64,000 nucleotides of DNA, taken from contig NZ_AQWL01000008.1 of the NCBI RefSeq assembly GCF_000376425.1, positions 91,014-155,013 on the forward strand, written 5' to 3'. Made by a program: the position numbers and the translations under genes. The notes below the pieces were generated by a model. That model was not told the DNA's origin. It saw only the letters and a list, made by a program, of their open reading frames with translations, and searched no databases. This document shows, piece after piece, positions 1-9,923 of the stretch (its first letter is position 1; the number at the start of each line of letters is the position of its first letter). Source of the DNA: Thiobacillus denitrificans DSM 12475 (GTDB taxonomy: Bacteria > Pseudomonadota > Gammaproteobacteria > Burkholderiales > Thiobacillaceae).

Positions 1-915
1 GTGGTAATCGTGGCGATGATGGGCGGCAACGCCGAGGTTCTGATCGACGGCGTGATGACGAATCACGAAGTGCGTCCCGTCGGTGGCGGCAAATCCAGTC
101 TGGTGGTGAAGGGCAAAGACCTGAGCGCGCTGATGGACTTCATCGAACTGGACGGCATCCCCTTCCCCGCCATGCCGCCTGTGCTGCGCGTGCTGGCGGT
201 GCTGGCCAAGTACGCGGCATTCGGTGTCATTCCGTTGACGATACCGAGCGTGGTGGAAGATATTCCCATCCCCATCGAGCGCATTCCGCGCCAGCAAGGC
301 ACCGATTACGCCTACGTGAAACAGCTCGCACACGAAGCGGGCTATGTGTTCTACATCGACCCTGGTCCACTTCCCGGCACCAGCCGCGCGTACTGGGGGC
401 CGGAAATCAAGTTGGGCGCACCGCAGCCGGCGCTCAACACCGACATGGATGCCCACACCAACGTGGAGTCACTGTCCTTCCGCTTCGATAAGGAATCGAA
501 GGAGATGCCGGTGGTGTTCATCCAGAATCAGCAGACCAAGGCACCGATACCGATTCCCATCCCCGACATCACGCCGCTCAATCCGCCGCTGGGTGCGATA
601 CCGCCGCTGCCGCCGAAGCTCAAGTTTCTCAGCAACACGGCCAAGCAGTCGCCGCTGAGCGCGGTGATGACCGGCCTGGCGTATGCCTCGCAACATGCCG
701 ATGCGGTGACGGGCACCGGCTCGCTGAACGTGGTTCGCTACGGCCGGATATTGAAGTCGCGCCAACTGGTTGGCGTGCGCGGCGCGGGTGCGGCGTTTGA
801 TGGTCTGTATTACGTGAAGAGCGTGACGCACGCCATCAAGCGCGGCGAATACAAACAGGACTTCACGCTGGTGCGCAACGGCCTGGTGTCCACCGTACCG
901 AGGGTGCCGGCATGA
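1..915 (+). CDS. Phage late control D-like protein of a contractile injection system (5'-truncated)
   Basis: About 304 residues are visible, ending at 915; the frame is open to the first base, so the true start lies outside the window. The protein resembles the gpD/late-control family, the hub that joins inner tube to spike in phage tails and eCIS particles. The visible part has mixed beta content, a proline/isoleucine-rich linker near residues 180-205, and a C-terminal segment (FDGLYYVKSVTHAIKRGEY) typical of the family's last beta domain. Its stop overlaps the next start by four bases, so it belongs to the operon that follows. Assignment rests on family resemblance and context. Confidence 0.75.
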   Translation: MVIVAMMGGNAEVLIDGVMTNHEVRPVGGGKSSLVVKGKDLSALMDFIELDGIPFPAMPPVLRVLAVLAKYAAFGVIPLTIPSVVEDIPIPIERIPRQQGTDYAYVKQLAHEAGYVFYIDPGPLPGTSRAYWGPEIKLGAPQPALNTDMDAHTNVESLSFRFDKESKEMPVVFIQNQQTKAPIPIPIPDITPLNPPLGAIPPLPPKLKFLSNTAKQSPLSAVMTGLAYASQHADAVTGTGSLNVVRYGRILKSRQLVGVRGAGAAFDGLYYVKSVTHAIKRGEYKQDFTLVRNGLVSTVPRVPA

Positions 916-1427
916 GCGAAGCAAAAAAATACTTCGGAAAATACCGCGGCACGGTGATCAACAACCTCGATCCCATGCAGATCGGTCGCATACAGGTGCT
1001 GGTTCCAGACGTATCCAACCTGATGCTCTCCAGCTGGGCCATGCCCTGCGTGCCGGTGGCCGGCATCAACATGGGCATGTTCACCGTGCCACTGATCGGC
1101 GCCGGCGTGTGGGTGGAATTCGAACAGGGTGATCCGGACTATCCGATCTGGGTGGGGGGATTCTGGGGCATGGCAGCGGAAGTGCCGCTGCTGTCGCACA
1201 TGGTGCCGCCGGCGGTGCCGGGCATCACGCTGCAAACGCCCCTGAAGAACGGCATCGTCATCAGCGACGTGCCCGGCCCCACCGGCGGCATCCAGATCCA
1301 GACCGCCACCGGCGCGATGATCTCGGTGACCGACCTCGGCATCATCATCTCCAACGGAAAGGGCGCGGTGATCAATCTCACCGGACCGACGGTGGACATC
1401 AACCTCGGCGCGCTCACGGTGGTGTAG
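912..1427 (+). CDS. Baseplate spike protein (gpV/VgrG-like, OB fold)
   Basis: 171 aa. The N-terminal 90 residues look like the gp5/VgrG OB-fold domain that starts a central spike (YRGTVINNLDPMQIGRIQV, then VGGFWG near residue 80). The C-terminal part is short repetitive beta strands ending in ALTVV, as expected for a small beta-helical spike needle. In an eCIS this trimer sits on the tube hub and carries the PAAR tip encoded next. The start overlaps the previous stop (ATGA). It is too short to carry a fused effector, so it is structural only. Confidence 0.8.
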   Translation: MSEAKKYFGKYRGTVINNLDPMQIGRIQVLVPDVSNLMLSSWAMPCVPVAGINMGMFTVPLIGAGVWVEFEQGDPDYPIWVGGFWGMAAEVPLLSHMVPPAVPGITLQTPLKNGIVISDVPGPTGGIQIQTATGAMISVTDLGIIISNGKGAVINLTGPTVDINLGALTVV

Positions 1428-1438
1428 GGAGAGCGACC

Positions 1439-1756
1439 ATGCCGGCACCCATACTTCATCTCGGCGCCACGGTGACCTGCATCCATGCGGGGCCGGCGAC
1501 ACCGCTCACGCCCTTTCCGCGCGTATTGGTGAGCGGCCAGCCGGTGACCACGCTGACCACGCCCTACGCGATCACTGGCTGCGCCCTCACTGGTACGCCC
1601 AATCCGCCCTGCGTCACCGCGCAATGGGTGACGGGCGCGGTGCGGGTGCTGGCGGGCGGCGCGCCGCTGTTACTGCAAACCGGGCAGGCGGTGTGCGTGC
1701 CAACCGGCACCGGCTTGTTGCCACTGGTGGTACAACCCAGGGTGCTTGCGACATGA
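1439..1756 (+). CDS. PAAR-like spike tip protein
   Basis: 105 aa, preceded by a GGGAGAG-type ribosome site. The protein is rich in Gly, Pro, Thr and Val and has short hydrophobic repeats with several cysteines (CIHAG, ITGCAL, PPCV, AVCV), a pattern seen in PAAR-like proteins that cap the spike. The position directly after the spike gene and before the gp25-like gene matches the usual eCIS order. The canonical PAAR motif is not clearly visible, so the family call is partly from context. The stop overlaps the next start. Confidence 0.65.
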   Translation: MPAPILHLGATVTCIHAGPATPLTPFPRVLVSGQPVTTLTTPYAITGCALTGTPNPPCVTAQWVTGAVRVLAGGAPLLLQTGQAVCVPTGTGLLPLVVQPRVLAT

Positions 1757-2121
1757 GCCAGATCGACTATCCATTCCATTTCGACGGCCGCGGCCGCACC
1801 GCGCAGACGGACACGTCCAGCTACATCCGCGACCTCATCGAACAGGTGCTACTCACCGCGCCAGGCGAGCGCGTGATGCGGCCCTCCTTCGGCAGTGGCG
1901 TGATGCAGCTGGTGTTCGCCGCCGCCAGCCCCGAAGTCGCGGCGACTACACAATTCCTGATCCAGGGTGCGTTGCAGCAATGGCTCAGTGATGTCATCAC
2001 CGTCGATGCCATCGACGTTCAAGCGCAGGACAGCGCCTTGCTCATCACCGTGCAATACATTGAAAACCGCACGCAAACGCGCGGCGTGGCGCGGATCAGC
2101 GCACCTGGAGTTGCGCCATGA
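1753..2121 (+). CDS. gp25-like baseplate wedge protein (GPW/gp25 family)
   Basis: 122 aa. The start ATG at 1753 overlaps the stop of the PAAR-like gene. The sequence has the family hallmarks: an N-terminal GRGRTA segment, a helix with IRDLIEQVLLT, then the conserved turn PGERVMRPSFGSG, then a second helix leading to a beta hairpin. The homologous T4 gp25 is the wedge protein that starts sheath assembly. Longer in-frame extensions upstream of 1753 run through the PAAR-like gene and are not used. Confidence 0.88.
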   Translation: MSQIDYPFHFDGRGRTAQTDTSSYIRDLIEQVLLTAPGERVMRPSFGSGVMQLVFAAASPEVAATTQFLIQGALQQWLSDVITVDAIDVQAQDSALLITVQYIENRTQTRGVARISAPGVAP

Positions 2122-4865
2122 AGTACTACTGCTGCGACCAGCGCCGCCGGGAAGTGGTGAAGCTGAACAGCATGCTCAACGGCCTGGAATATCTGGAGGT
2201 CCACGACAGTGGCCTGCCCGGCGATCCCGCGCGCCAGCTCACGCTGTTCGTGAAATTCCTGCGCCCGGGGCCCGCACTCGGCAAAGACCAGCTCCGCATC
2301 GAGGGCGGCGAGCGCATCAAAAGCGTGGACATCGAGTGGATCGCGATCGCCAATGCGCTGCCCGCCAGCGAACCGCCTGGCCTGGTGGACGGCCTTGCGC
2401 CGCTCAACGAATTCCTGGTGATCCGCACCAAAGTTTACGGCGATTTTTCCATTTATACCTTGAGCCTGGTGAGCGGACCCGGCAGCGACACCCCGCCGGC
2501 AGGTTTTGATCCGCGCCTGAGCGAGATTCAGTTCTCCTTCAAGGTGCAGTGCGAATCGGACTTCGATTGCGTCACTGTGACGCCCTGCCCGACGCCGCCA
2601 ACAGTGAACCCGCGTCTCGATTATCTCGCCAAGGATTACGCCAGCTTCCGCCGTCTGATGCTGGACCGCATGAGCGTGCTGATGCCCGAATGGCGCAGCC
2701 GCAACGCTGCTGATATCGGCGTCACCGTGGTGGAACTGCTGGCCTATGTCGGCGACCAGCTTTCCTACCAGCAAGACGCCGTTGCCACCGAGGCCTACCT
2801 CGCCACTGCGCGCAAGCGCACCTCGCTACGCCGCCATGCGCGGCTGGTGGACTATAGGGTTCACGAGGGCTGCAATGCGCGGGTGTGGGTGCGGCTGTTC
2901 GTCAACGACGACGGGGTGATGATGCAGCGCGGCACCCCGCTGCTCACGCGCGCACCCAACACAGCCGAGCGCATCGTCCCGTCCGGCGATCAGCTGCGTG
3001 ATGCACTGGCGAACGGTTCGCTGGTGTTCGAGACGGTGGAAGACACACTGCTCTATCAGGATCACGAACGCATCAGTTTTTACACCTGGGGCGGGCGTGA
3101 ATGCTGCCTCCCCAGGGGTGCGACGTATGCGACGCTCAACGGCCATTACCCCAATCTCAAGGCAGGCGACGTGCTGGTGTTCGCGGAAGAGCTCGGCCCC
3201 CGCACCGGCTTGGCCGAGGATGCCGACCGCACGCATCGCTGGCCAGTGCGCCTCACCGATGTGCGTCTGGCCAGCGACCCCTCCGGCGGCCTGTTCCTGC
3301 CGGTACCCAACAATAATCCGCTGGATGTCACCGAAATCCGCTGGGTGGAACAGGATGCGCTGCCGTTTCCCCTATGCCTGTCGACCACCACCGACAAGGA
3401 TCACGGCGCGGCCTATCTCGGCGAGGTGAGCGCGGCCTACGGCAACATCGTGCTGGCCGACCATGGCCGCACGCTGACGGGCGAAGACCTGGGAGAGGTC
3501 CCTGCCTCGCGGCTCACCCTTGCATCCACCCGCGACGTATTAAGCTGCAAGCGCCCGCCGTTGCAGGCCGTGCCGCCGCGTTTCCGGCCGCGGCTGCTGG
3601 AACGTCCGCTCACGCACGCCTTGCCGCTTACGGCTGCACCCTTGTTCGCCTTCACCGCGACAGCGGCCATCATCACCGCATTACAGACGCGCAGTTTTAC
3701 GCCGGCACTGCACGATGCGTTGCAGGCGCAGGGCGTGGTGTTGCAGGCAGGGCTGGTGGGGGTGCAAGGCGGCAATGGCATGTGGTCGGTGTCCGATGGT
3801 ACGAGCGCCTACCACCTGCGGCTGGACAGCGGTCAGGTGCAGGTGTCGCCGCTGGCCGATGCCGCGATATTGATCACCGCCGCCGATCCACAGCGCGCCC
3901 GCCCTGCCGTCTCGCTCGCCAGCAATTACCAGGGCACGCCAGACACATGGCTGCCGCGCCCCGACCTGCTCGCCAGCGATGCAGCGGCGACCGAGTTCGT
4001 GGTGGAAAGCGAGTACGACGGCGGCGCCTTGCTGCGTTTCGGCGACGATTATCACGCCAAGCGTCCCGACAGCGGTACCACCTTCAGCGCGAGCTATCGC
4101 GTCGGCAACGGCACGGCGGGCAATATCGGTCTGGAGTCCATCGCACACATCGTCAGCAACGATGCGCGGCTGCTGCGCGCGTCGAATCCGCTTCCGGCGC
4201 AAGGCGGCAGCGACCCGGAGAACGCCGAGGACATCAGGCGCGATGCACCGGAAGCGTTCCGCACCCAGGAACGCGCCGTTACACCTGAGGATTACGCGGA
4301 AGTCACCGAGCGCCATCCCAGTGTGCAGCGCGCCGCTGCCACTTTCCGCTGGACCGGCAGTTGGTACACGGTATTTCTCACCGTCGATCGCAAGGGTGGC
4401 GGCGAGGTGGATGCGGCTTATGAACAAACCATCCGCGACCACGTCGAGCGATATCGCATGGCCGGCTACGATCTGGAAGTGAACGGCCCGAGTTATGTGC
4501 CCATGCTTCTGGAAATGACGGTGTGCGTGAAGCCCGATTATTTCCGCGCCGACGTGCGCGCCGCGCTGATGCGGGTATTCAGCCGGGGCTGGCGGGACGA
4601 TGGCACGCCTGCGCTGTTCCATCCCGACAGCTTCACCTTCGGCCAGCCAGTGTACCTCAGCAGACTGTATGAAGCGGCACAGGCGATCCAGGGCGTGGCC
4701 TCAGTGGTGATCAACACCCTGCAGCGCCTGCATGCGCCGCCCGACCCCAAGCCACTGGATGACGGCGTGCTGACCATCGGACGCCTGGAGATCGCACGGC
4801 TGGACAACGACCCCAACTTTCCCGAACGGGGTGTGTTCAAACTTTCGACAGGAGGCGGCAAATGA
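2118..4865 (+). CDS. Large baseplate J-like assembly protein
   Basis: 915 aa. It resembles the putative baseplate assembly protein family found in eCIS and phage-tail-like clusters. Residues from about 165 carry the marker region LDYLAKDYASFRRLML and VVELLAYVGDQLSYQQD, and the C-terminal third has baseplate-J signatures (QGGSDPENAEDIRRDAPEAF, then ERAVTPEDYAEV). Such proteins form the wedges that connect hub and sheath. Both ends overlap neighbours by ATGA, so translation is coupled. It is longer than the phage baseplate J protein, as is normal for this eCIS family. Confidence 0.85.
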   Translation: MKYYCCDQRRREVVKLNSMLNGLEYLEVHDSGLPGDPARQLTLFVKFLRPGPALGKDQLRIEGGERIKSVDIEWIAIANALPASEPPGLVDGLAPLNEFLVIRTKVYGDFSIYTLSLVSGPGSDTPPAGFDPRLSEIQFSFKVQCESDFDCVTVTPCPTPPTVNPRLDYLAKDYASFRRLMLDRMSVLMPEWRSRNAADIGVTVVELLAYVGDQLSYQQDAVATEAYLATARKRTSLRRHARLVDYRVHEGCNARVWVRLFVNDDGVMMQRGTPLLTRAPNTAERIVPSGDQLRDALANGSLVFETVEDTLLYQDHERISFYTWGGRECCLPRGATYATLNGHYPNLKAGDVLVFAEELGPRTGLAEDADRTHRWPVRLTDVRLASDPSGGLFLPVPNNNPLDVTEIRWVEQDALPFPLCLSTTTDKDHGAAYLGEVSAAYGNIVLADHGRTLTGEDLGEVPASRLTLASTRDVLSCKRPPLQAVPPRFRPRLLERPLTHALPLTAAPLFAFTATAAIITALQTRSFTPALHDALQAQGVVLQAGLVGVQGGNGMWSVSDGTSAYHLRLDSGQVQVSPLADAAILITAADPQRARPAVSLASNYQGTPDTWLPRPDLLASDAAATEFVVESEYDGGALLRFGDDYHAKRPDSGTTFSASYRVGNGTAGNIGLESIAHIVSNDARLLRASNPLPAQGGSDPENAEDIRRDAPEAFRTQERAVTPEDYAEVTERHPSVQRAAATFRWTGSWYTVFLTVDRKGGGEVDAAYEQTIRDHVERYRMAGYDLEVNGPSYVPMLLEMTVCVKPDYFRADVRAALMRVFSRGWRDDGTPALFHPDSFTFGQPVYLSRLYEAAQAIQGVASVVINTLQRLHAPPDPKPLDDGVLTIGRLEIARLDNDPNFPERGVFKLSTGGGK

Positions 4866-7837
4866 GCGGCGAAGAACGTACATCGCAAGACGCCTGCGGC
4901 TGCTGTGAAGGCGTGAGCATGCAGGCGCCGGAAGTGCTCTACAACCGCCCGGGGCTCTCCGCCATCGCCTACCGCATCGGGACGCACAGCAAGGTGCTGG
5001 CCAGCCTGCGGGCGCGGTTGTCCTCGCAGGATTACCCCGCGCTTGCGAAACTGCGCACTCGCGACAGCGATGATTTTTCCATCGCGCTGCTGGACGCCTA
5101 TGCCTGCATGGCCGACGTGCTGAGTTTCTATCAGGAGCGCCTCGCCAATGAATCCTATCTGCGCACTGCCGGCGAGCGGCTGTCGTTGAGCGAATTGGCA
5201 CGGCTGATCGGCTATCGCCTGCGGCCCGGTGTAGCTGCGGAGACCTATCTCGCCTTCACGTTGCAAGAGCCGACGCCACAACCCGCGAGCACCGAACCCA
5301 GGCAGGCTTCCGGGGTGCCCGACAGGGTGACGCTGGGCGTCGGCATCAAGGTGCAGAGCATGCCCGGCCCCGACGAAAAGCCGCAGATCTTCGAGACTGT
5401 CGAGAGCATCGAGGCGCGGCCGGCATGGAACGTCCTGCTGCCGAAAATGCGCGAGATGAGACTGCCGGTGTTCGGCACCAGGGTTGTTTACCTGCAGGGC
5501 GTCGCGACGCAACTCAAGGCGGGCGACGCGCTGCTGTTCGTCGGCACGGAGCGTGAAAACAATACGGGCAACGAAAACTGGGATTTCCGCCGCGCGCAAG
5601 ACGTGGCGCTCGACAGCACCGCCGATCGCACCGTGGTCACGCTGGATCGCGGCCTGGGTACCGCCTTGCCCTACGTCGCGCCATCGGCCAATCCCAAGGT
5701 GTACGCGCTGCGCCAGCGCGCCTCGCTGTTCGGCTACAACGCCCCCGACTGGCGGGTGATGTCCAACGACATCAAATGCGGCTATCTGGGCTTGCCGGCC
5801 GGCTCGGCCGTCACCGCCACCGAATGGCCCGGCTTCACCATCGCCGACATCTCCGATCCGCCGAGCAGCATTGCCACCGGCATGGGTCTCTTCGGCGAAT
5901 ATTTCGACAACATCAATCTCACGAGTCGCAAGCTTGTCCGCACCGACACCACGGTTGACTTCGACTGGGGCAGCGGCTCGCCCGATGCGCTGATCGGCGC
6001 CGACACGTTCTCGGTGCGCTGGACAGGCTGGGTGCATGCACCGTCGTCCGGCACATACAGCTTCCACACCACCTCCGATGACGGCGTGCGCTTGTGGGTC
6101 GACAATCACCTGATCATCAACAACTGGACAGATCACGGCGCTACCGAAAACAGCGGCAGCATCACGCTCAGCGCCGGCAAGAAATACGACATCAAACTGG
6201 AGTATTACGAGAACGGCGGCGCGGGGACCATCAAGCTGTCGTGGACGCCGCCGGGGGTGGCCAGGCAGATCATCCCGCAAGAGCGACTCTATCCGCGCAA
6301 CGTCCATACGCTGCATCTGGACGCGCTCTATCCGCAGATCGTGCACGACGGCTGGCTGGTGCTGTCCATACCCGAGTATCAGGAGCTGTATCAGGTCGAT
6401 ACCGCGGGCGAGGATGCGCGCGCCAGCTTCACTCTTGCCGGCAAGACCACGCGGCTGACGGTGAAAGGCGAGAACCTGCGCGAGCTATTCAACGAACGGC
6501 TACGCGAGACAGCGGTGTTCGCAACCAGTGAAAAACTGGCGCTGGCGGAAACGCCCATCACAACCGACGTGGCGGGAGACTTGCTGCGCGTGGACCGCAA
6601 AGTTGAAGAACTTGCGCCAGGCCGCACGCTGATACTCAGTGGAACCACCACCGCCGGCGAGGAGGCGAGCGAAGTGCTGACGCTACTGAAGACCGAGCCG
6701 GATGGCGACACCAGCAAGATTTTCTTCACCACCTCGCTGCAGCATCAGTACCAGCGCGGCAGCGTCAAGCTCTACGCCAACGTCGCGCTCGCCGTGCACG
6801 GCGAGACCGTGCACCAGATCCTCGGCAGTGGCGCGGCACAACTCTCCCATCAACGCTACACCCTCAAACACTCACCGCTGACCTACGTTGCCGCCGAGAG
6901 GGAGACCGGTGCCGAGGCCGCATTGGAGGTTCGTGTCAACGACATCCGCTGGAACGAGACACCCACGCTCTACCGCGCCGGCACCGATGACCGCGCCTAC
7001 GTACTGCGCGTGGACGAAGACGGTGCGGGAACCATCCAGTTCGGCGACGGCCGCCACGGCGCGCGCCTGCCCACCGGCCAGGATAATGTTCGCGCCGTTT
7101 ATCGCAAGGGCATCGGCACGGCGGGCAACCTGCAAGCCGGCCAGCTCTCGCAGCTGCTCACGCGCCCGCTGGGCCTGAAAGCGGCGAGCAACCCGCTGCC
7201 TGCAGAGGGCGGCGTGGATGCGGACAGCGCAGACCATGCGCGGCGCAATATACCGCTCGGCGTACGCACGCTCGGGCGCGTGGTCTCGGTGAAGGATTAC
7301 GAAGACTATGCGCGCGCCTACGCCGGCATCGCCAGGGCCCAGGCCACCGTGCTAAACACCCGCGCGGGGCGCACCGTATTCATCAGCGTTGCCGGCGATG
7401 ACGGCGGCCAACCACCGGGTTCGACGCTTACCAAGCTGCTCAACGCGCTCAAACAAAACGGCGACCCGCTGGCGCACTGTGAAACAGCGGCATACAACGA
7501 AGCGACCTTTCGCCTTGCGCTGCGCGTCAAACGCGACCCGGATCACGATGGCAAGAAGGTGCTGGCCGACGTCGAGGCTGCGCTGCGTGACGCCTTTTCC
7601 TTCAATGCGCGCGACTTTGGCCAGATTGTCTCGCGCTCCGAGATCATCGCCGTGGCTCAGCAGGTGGAGGGTGTGCTGGGTGTGGACCTGGATCGCTTCT
7701 ACCGCGGTACTGCCATCGCGCTGGAAGAACGCCTGACGCCTTCTGCAGCGGCGGTCGATGCACAGGGCAAGGGCATCGCCGCCGAGCTGTTGCTGCTCGC
7801 TACCGGGCCGTTTGATTATCTGAAAGAGATGACGTGA
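4862..7837 (+). CDS. Large baseplate J-like protein with an inserted PA14 domain
   Basis: 991 aa, a second baseplate-J-type protein: the N-terminus has LLDAYACMADVLSFYQERLA and the C-terminal third has the family segment GGVDADSADHARRNIPLG followed by VSVKDYEDYARAYAG. Between them, about residues 340-478, is a well-formed PA14 domain: GLFGEYFDNINL, then FSVRWTGWVHAP, GTYSFHTTSDDGVRLWVD and IKLEYYENGGAGTIKLSW. PA14 domains usually bind carbohydrate, so this wedge component may add a surface-exposed glycan-binding module to the particle. Start and stop overlap the neighbouring genes. Confidence 0.85.
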   Translation: MSGEERTSQDACGCCEGVSMQAPEVLYNRPGLSAIAYRIGTHSKVLASLRARLSSQDYPALAKLRTRDSDDFSIALLDAYACMADVLSFYQERLANESYLRTAGERLSLSELARLIGYRLRPGVAAETYLAFTLQEPTPQPASTEPRQASGVPDRVTLGVGIKVQSMPGPDEKPQIFETVESIEARPAWNVLLPKMREMRLPVFGTRVVYLQGVATQLKAGDALLFVGTERENNTGNENWDFRRAQDVALDSTADRTVVTLDRGLGTALPYVAPSANPKVYALRQRASLFGYNAPDWRVMSNDIKCGYLGLPAGSAVTATEWPGFTIADISDPPSSIATGMGLFGEYFDNINLTSRKLVRTDTTVDFDWGSGSPDALIGADTFSVRWTGWVHAPSSGTYSFHTTSDDGVRLWVDNHLIINNWTDHGATENSGSITLSAGKKYDIKLEYYENGGAGTIKLSWTPPGVARQIIPQERLYPRNVHTLHLDALYPQIVHDGWLVLSIPEYQELYQVDTAGEDARASFTLAGKTTRLTVKGENLRELFNERLRETAVFATSEKLALAETPITTDVAGDLLRVDRKVEELAPGRTLILSGTTTAGEEASEVLTLLKTEPDGDTSKIFFTTSLQHQYQRGSVKLYANVALAVHGETVHQILGSGAAQLSHQRYTLKHSPLTYVAAERETGAEAALEVRVNDIRWNETPTLYRAGTDDRAYVLRVDEDGAGTIQFGDGRHGARLPTGQDNVRAVYRKGIGTAGNLQAGQLSQLLTRPLGLKAASNPLPAEGGVDADSADHARRNIPLGVRTLGRVVSVKDYEDYARAYAGIARAQATVLNTRAGRTVFISVAGDDGGQPPGSTLTKLLNALKQNGDPLAHCETAAYNEATFRLALRVKRDPDHDGKKVLADVEAALRDAFSFNARDFGQIVSRSEIIAVAQQVEGVLGVDLDRFYRGTAIALEERLTPSAAAVDAQGKGIAAELLLLATGPFDYLKEMT

Positions 7838-9888
7838 ACACTGCCGCCGATCGCCTCTACGAACTGCTGCCCGCCATCCACCGCATCCGCGATGCGGAAC
7901 AGGGCTATCCGCTGCGCGAGCTGCTCGCCTTGATCGCCGAGCAGGTGGCAGCCATCGAGGAAAACCTCGAACAACTCTACGACGACCAATTCATCGAGAC
8001 CTGCGCGCCGTGGGTGGCGCCCTACATCGGCGACCTCATCGGTTATCGCACCTTGCATGGCGTCGTGCCCAATGTGGCTTCACCGCGCGCCGACGTGGCC
8101 AATACCATCCGCTACCGCCGCCGCAAGGGCACGGCTTCCATGCTCGAGCAACTGGCGCGCGATGTCACCGGCTGGCCGGCGCGGGCGGTGGAGTTCTTTC
8201 AACTGCTCGGCTGGGCGCAGAACATGAATCATCTGCGCATGGGGGCGCACTATGCGCCAGATCTGCGCAACCAGGAAAGACTACACTGGCGCGACACCGC
8301 CTTCGATGCGATCGCGCACACCGTGGATGTGCGGCGCATCAGCACCGGCGCCGCGCGCCACAATATTCCCAACATCGGTTTATATCTGTGGCGGGTGCGC
8401 GCGTTTCCGCTGACCCGCTCGCCAGCCGTGGCCGATCCAGCCATCGGCGGCGGCCTGTGCTTCCGCTTCAATCCGCTGGGTGTCGACATGGCGCTTTACA
8501 ACACGCCGGAGACGGAAGAAGAGATCACTCATCTCGCCGAACCGCGCAACGTGCCGATGCCGCTCGCGCGCCGCTTGCTCAAGGCCCGTCTCGACGACTA
8601 CTACGGCAGCGGCAAGAGTCTGTGTCTGGAGCTGGATGGCAATCCGCCGCAATTGATTGCGCGCAATCACATCCGCATCTGCGATCTCAGCGACATCAAG
8701 GACGGCGGCGGCAATGTCATCGCCTGGGCGCACAAGCCTGCTGCCGGCTCCGGGCTGGTGGCCATTGATCCGGTGCTGGGCCGCATTGCGTTCGCCGACG
8801 CGCCTGCCGCCGCTCCGCTGGTGAGCTTTCATTACGGCTACACCATCGCCATCGGCGGCGGCGAATACGAACGTGGTGATCCGGCCGTAGCGGTCACGCC
8901 GGTGCACACCGTGCAGGGTGGTGCAGCGCTGCAGCTGGCGCTCGACGCGGTGCAGAACGGCGGCACGGTGGAAGTGACCGACTGTCGCCGTTATGTGGAG
9001 ACGCCCAGCATCACGGTGAATGCCGGCAAGACGGTCGTGCTGCGCGCGGTCAATGGCGCACGCCCGCTGCTGGCAGCGAGCGGCGACATCGCACTCAATC
9101 TCGGCGCCGGGGCCACGTTGATCCTCGACGGCTGGGTGATCAGCGGCGGCACGCTGATGATGGCCGCCTTCGCGGACACTCAACCGCGTCATCTCGTGCT
9201 GCGCGATTGCACCCTGATCCCCGGCCCGCGCAGCAAGGGCGACGGATCGCCGCCGCAAGACCACGATCCCGGCCTGGTGGTAAGCCATGCTTTCGCCAGG
9301 GTGGAACTGGAACGCTGCATCACCGCGCCGCTGCATATCGCCGCCGATGCCGAAGTCTCGCTAATCGAGTGCATCGTGGATGCAACCGCGCAGAATCTCA
9401 TCGCCCTGCGCGGCCCCGGCACCGACGCACTCGCACCTGGCGGCGCACTCACGCTGGAAAGCTGCACCGTCATCGGCAAGGTCCACACTCAGCAATTGAC
9501 GCTGGCCAGCGATTGCCTGTTTGTCGCCGCACTCGACGCGGGCGCTGACACATGGAAGGCGCCGCTGTGGACCGAGCGCCGTCAGCAGGGCTGCGTGCGG
9601 TTTTCCTGGGTGCCGCCCGGCTCGCGCACGCCGCGCCGCTATCACTGCCAACCGGAAGAAGGCGATCAGGAAACGCGGCCGCACTTCACCTCGCTGCGTT
9701 ACGGCGACCCCGCTTATTGCCAGTTGCGGCAGAGCACTCCGGACAAGATCCGCCGCGGTGCCCACGACGAAAGCGAGATGGGCGTGCTGCACGGCCTGTA
9801 TCAGCCGCAGCGCGAGACGAATCTGCGCGTGCGGCTGGAAGAATATCTGCGCTTTGGCCTGGAAGCGGGATTGATTTACGGAAGCTAG
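7834..9888 (+). CDS. Phage tail protein I-like baseplate protein with beta-helical C-terminus
   Basis: 684 aa, GTG start overlapping the previous stop (GTGA). Residues 1-120 match the tail protein I / eCIS tail protein family (YELLPAIHRIRDAEQG, LEQLYDDQFIETCAPW, YIGDLIGYR). From about residue 355 the sequence turns into short repeats resembling a right-handed beta helix (VQNGGTVEVTDCRRYVETPS and following, with ALNLGAGATLILDG). The protein probably links the baseplate to fibres. It ends 35 bases before the next gene. Confidence 0.8.
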   Translation: MNTAADRLYELLPAIHRIRDAEQGYPLRELLALIAEQVAAIEENLEQLYDDQFIETCAPWVAPYIGDLIGYRTLHGVVPNVASPRADVANTIRYRRRKGTASMLEQLARDVTGWPARAVEFFQLLGWAQNMNHLRMGAHYAPDLRNQERLHWRDTAFDAIAHTVDVRRISTGAARHNIPNIGLYLWRVRAFPLTRSPAVADPAIGGGLCFRFNPLGVDMALYNTPETEEEITHLAEPRNVPMPLARRLLKARLDDYYGSGKSLCLELDGNPPQLIARNHIRICDLSDIKDGGGNVIAWAHKPAAGSGLVAIDPVLGRIAFADAPAAAPLVSFHYGYTIAIGGGEYERGDPAVAVTPVHTVQGGAALQLALDAVQNGGTVEVTDCRRYVETPSITVNAGKTVVLRAVNGARPLLAASGDIALNLGAGATLILDGWVISGGTLMMAAFADTQPRHLVLRDCTLIPGPRSKGDGSPPQDHDPGLVVSHAFARVELERCITAPLHIAADAEVSLIECIVDATAQNLIALRGPGTDALAPGGALTLESCTVIGKVHTQQLTLASDCLFVAALDAGADTWKAPLWTERRQQGCVRFSWVPPGSRTPRRYHCQPEEGDQETRPHFTSLRYGDPAYCQLRQSTPDKIRRGAHDESEMGVLHGLYQPQRETNLRVRLEEYLRFGLEAGLIYGS

Positions 9889-9923
9889 AGGGCGGCGCTG
9901 CCGCCACGATAAGGGGAATAGTC

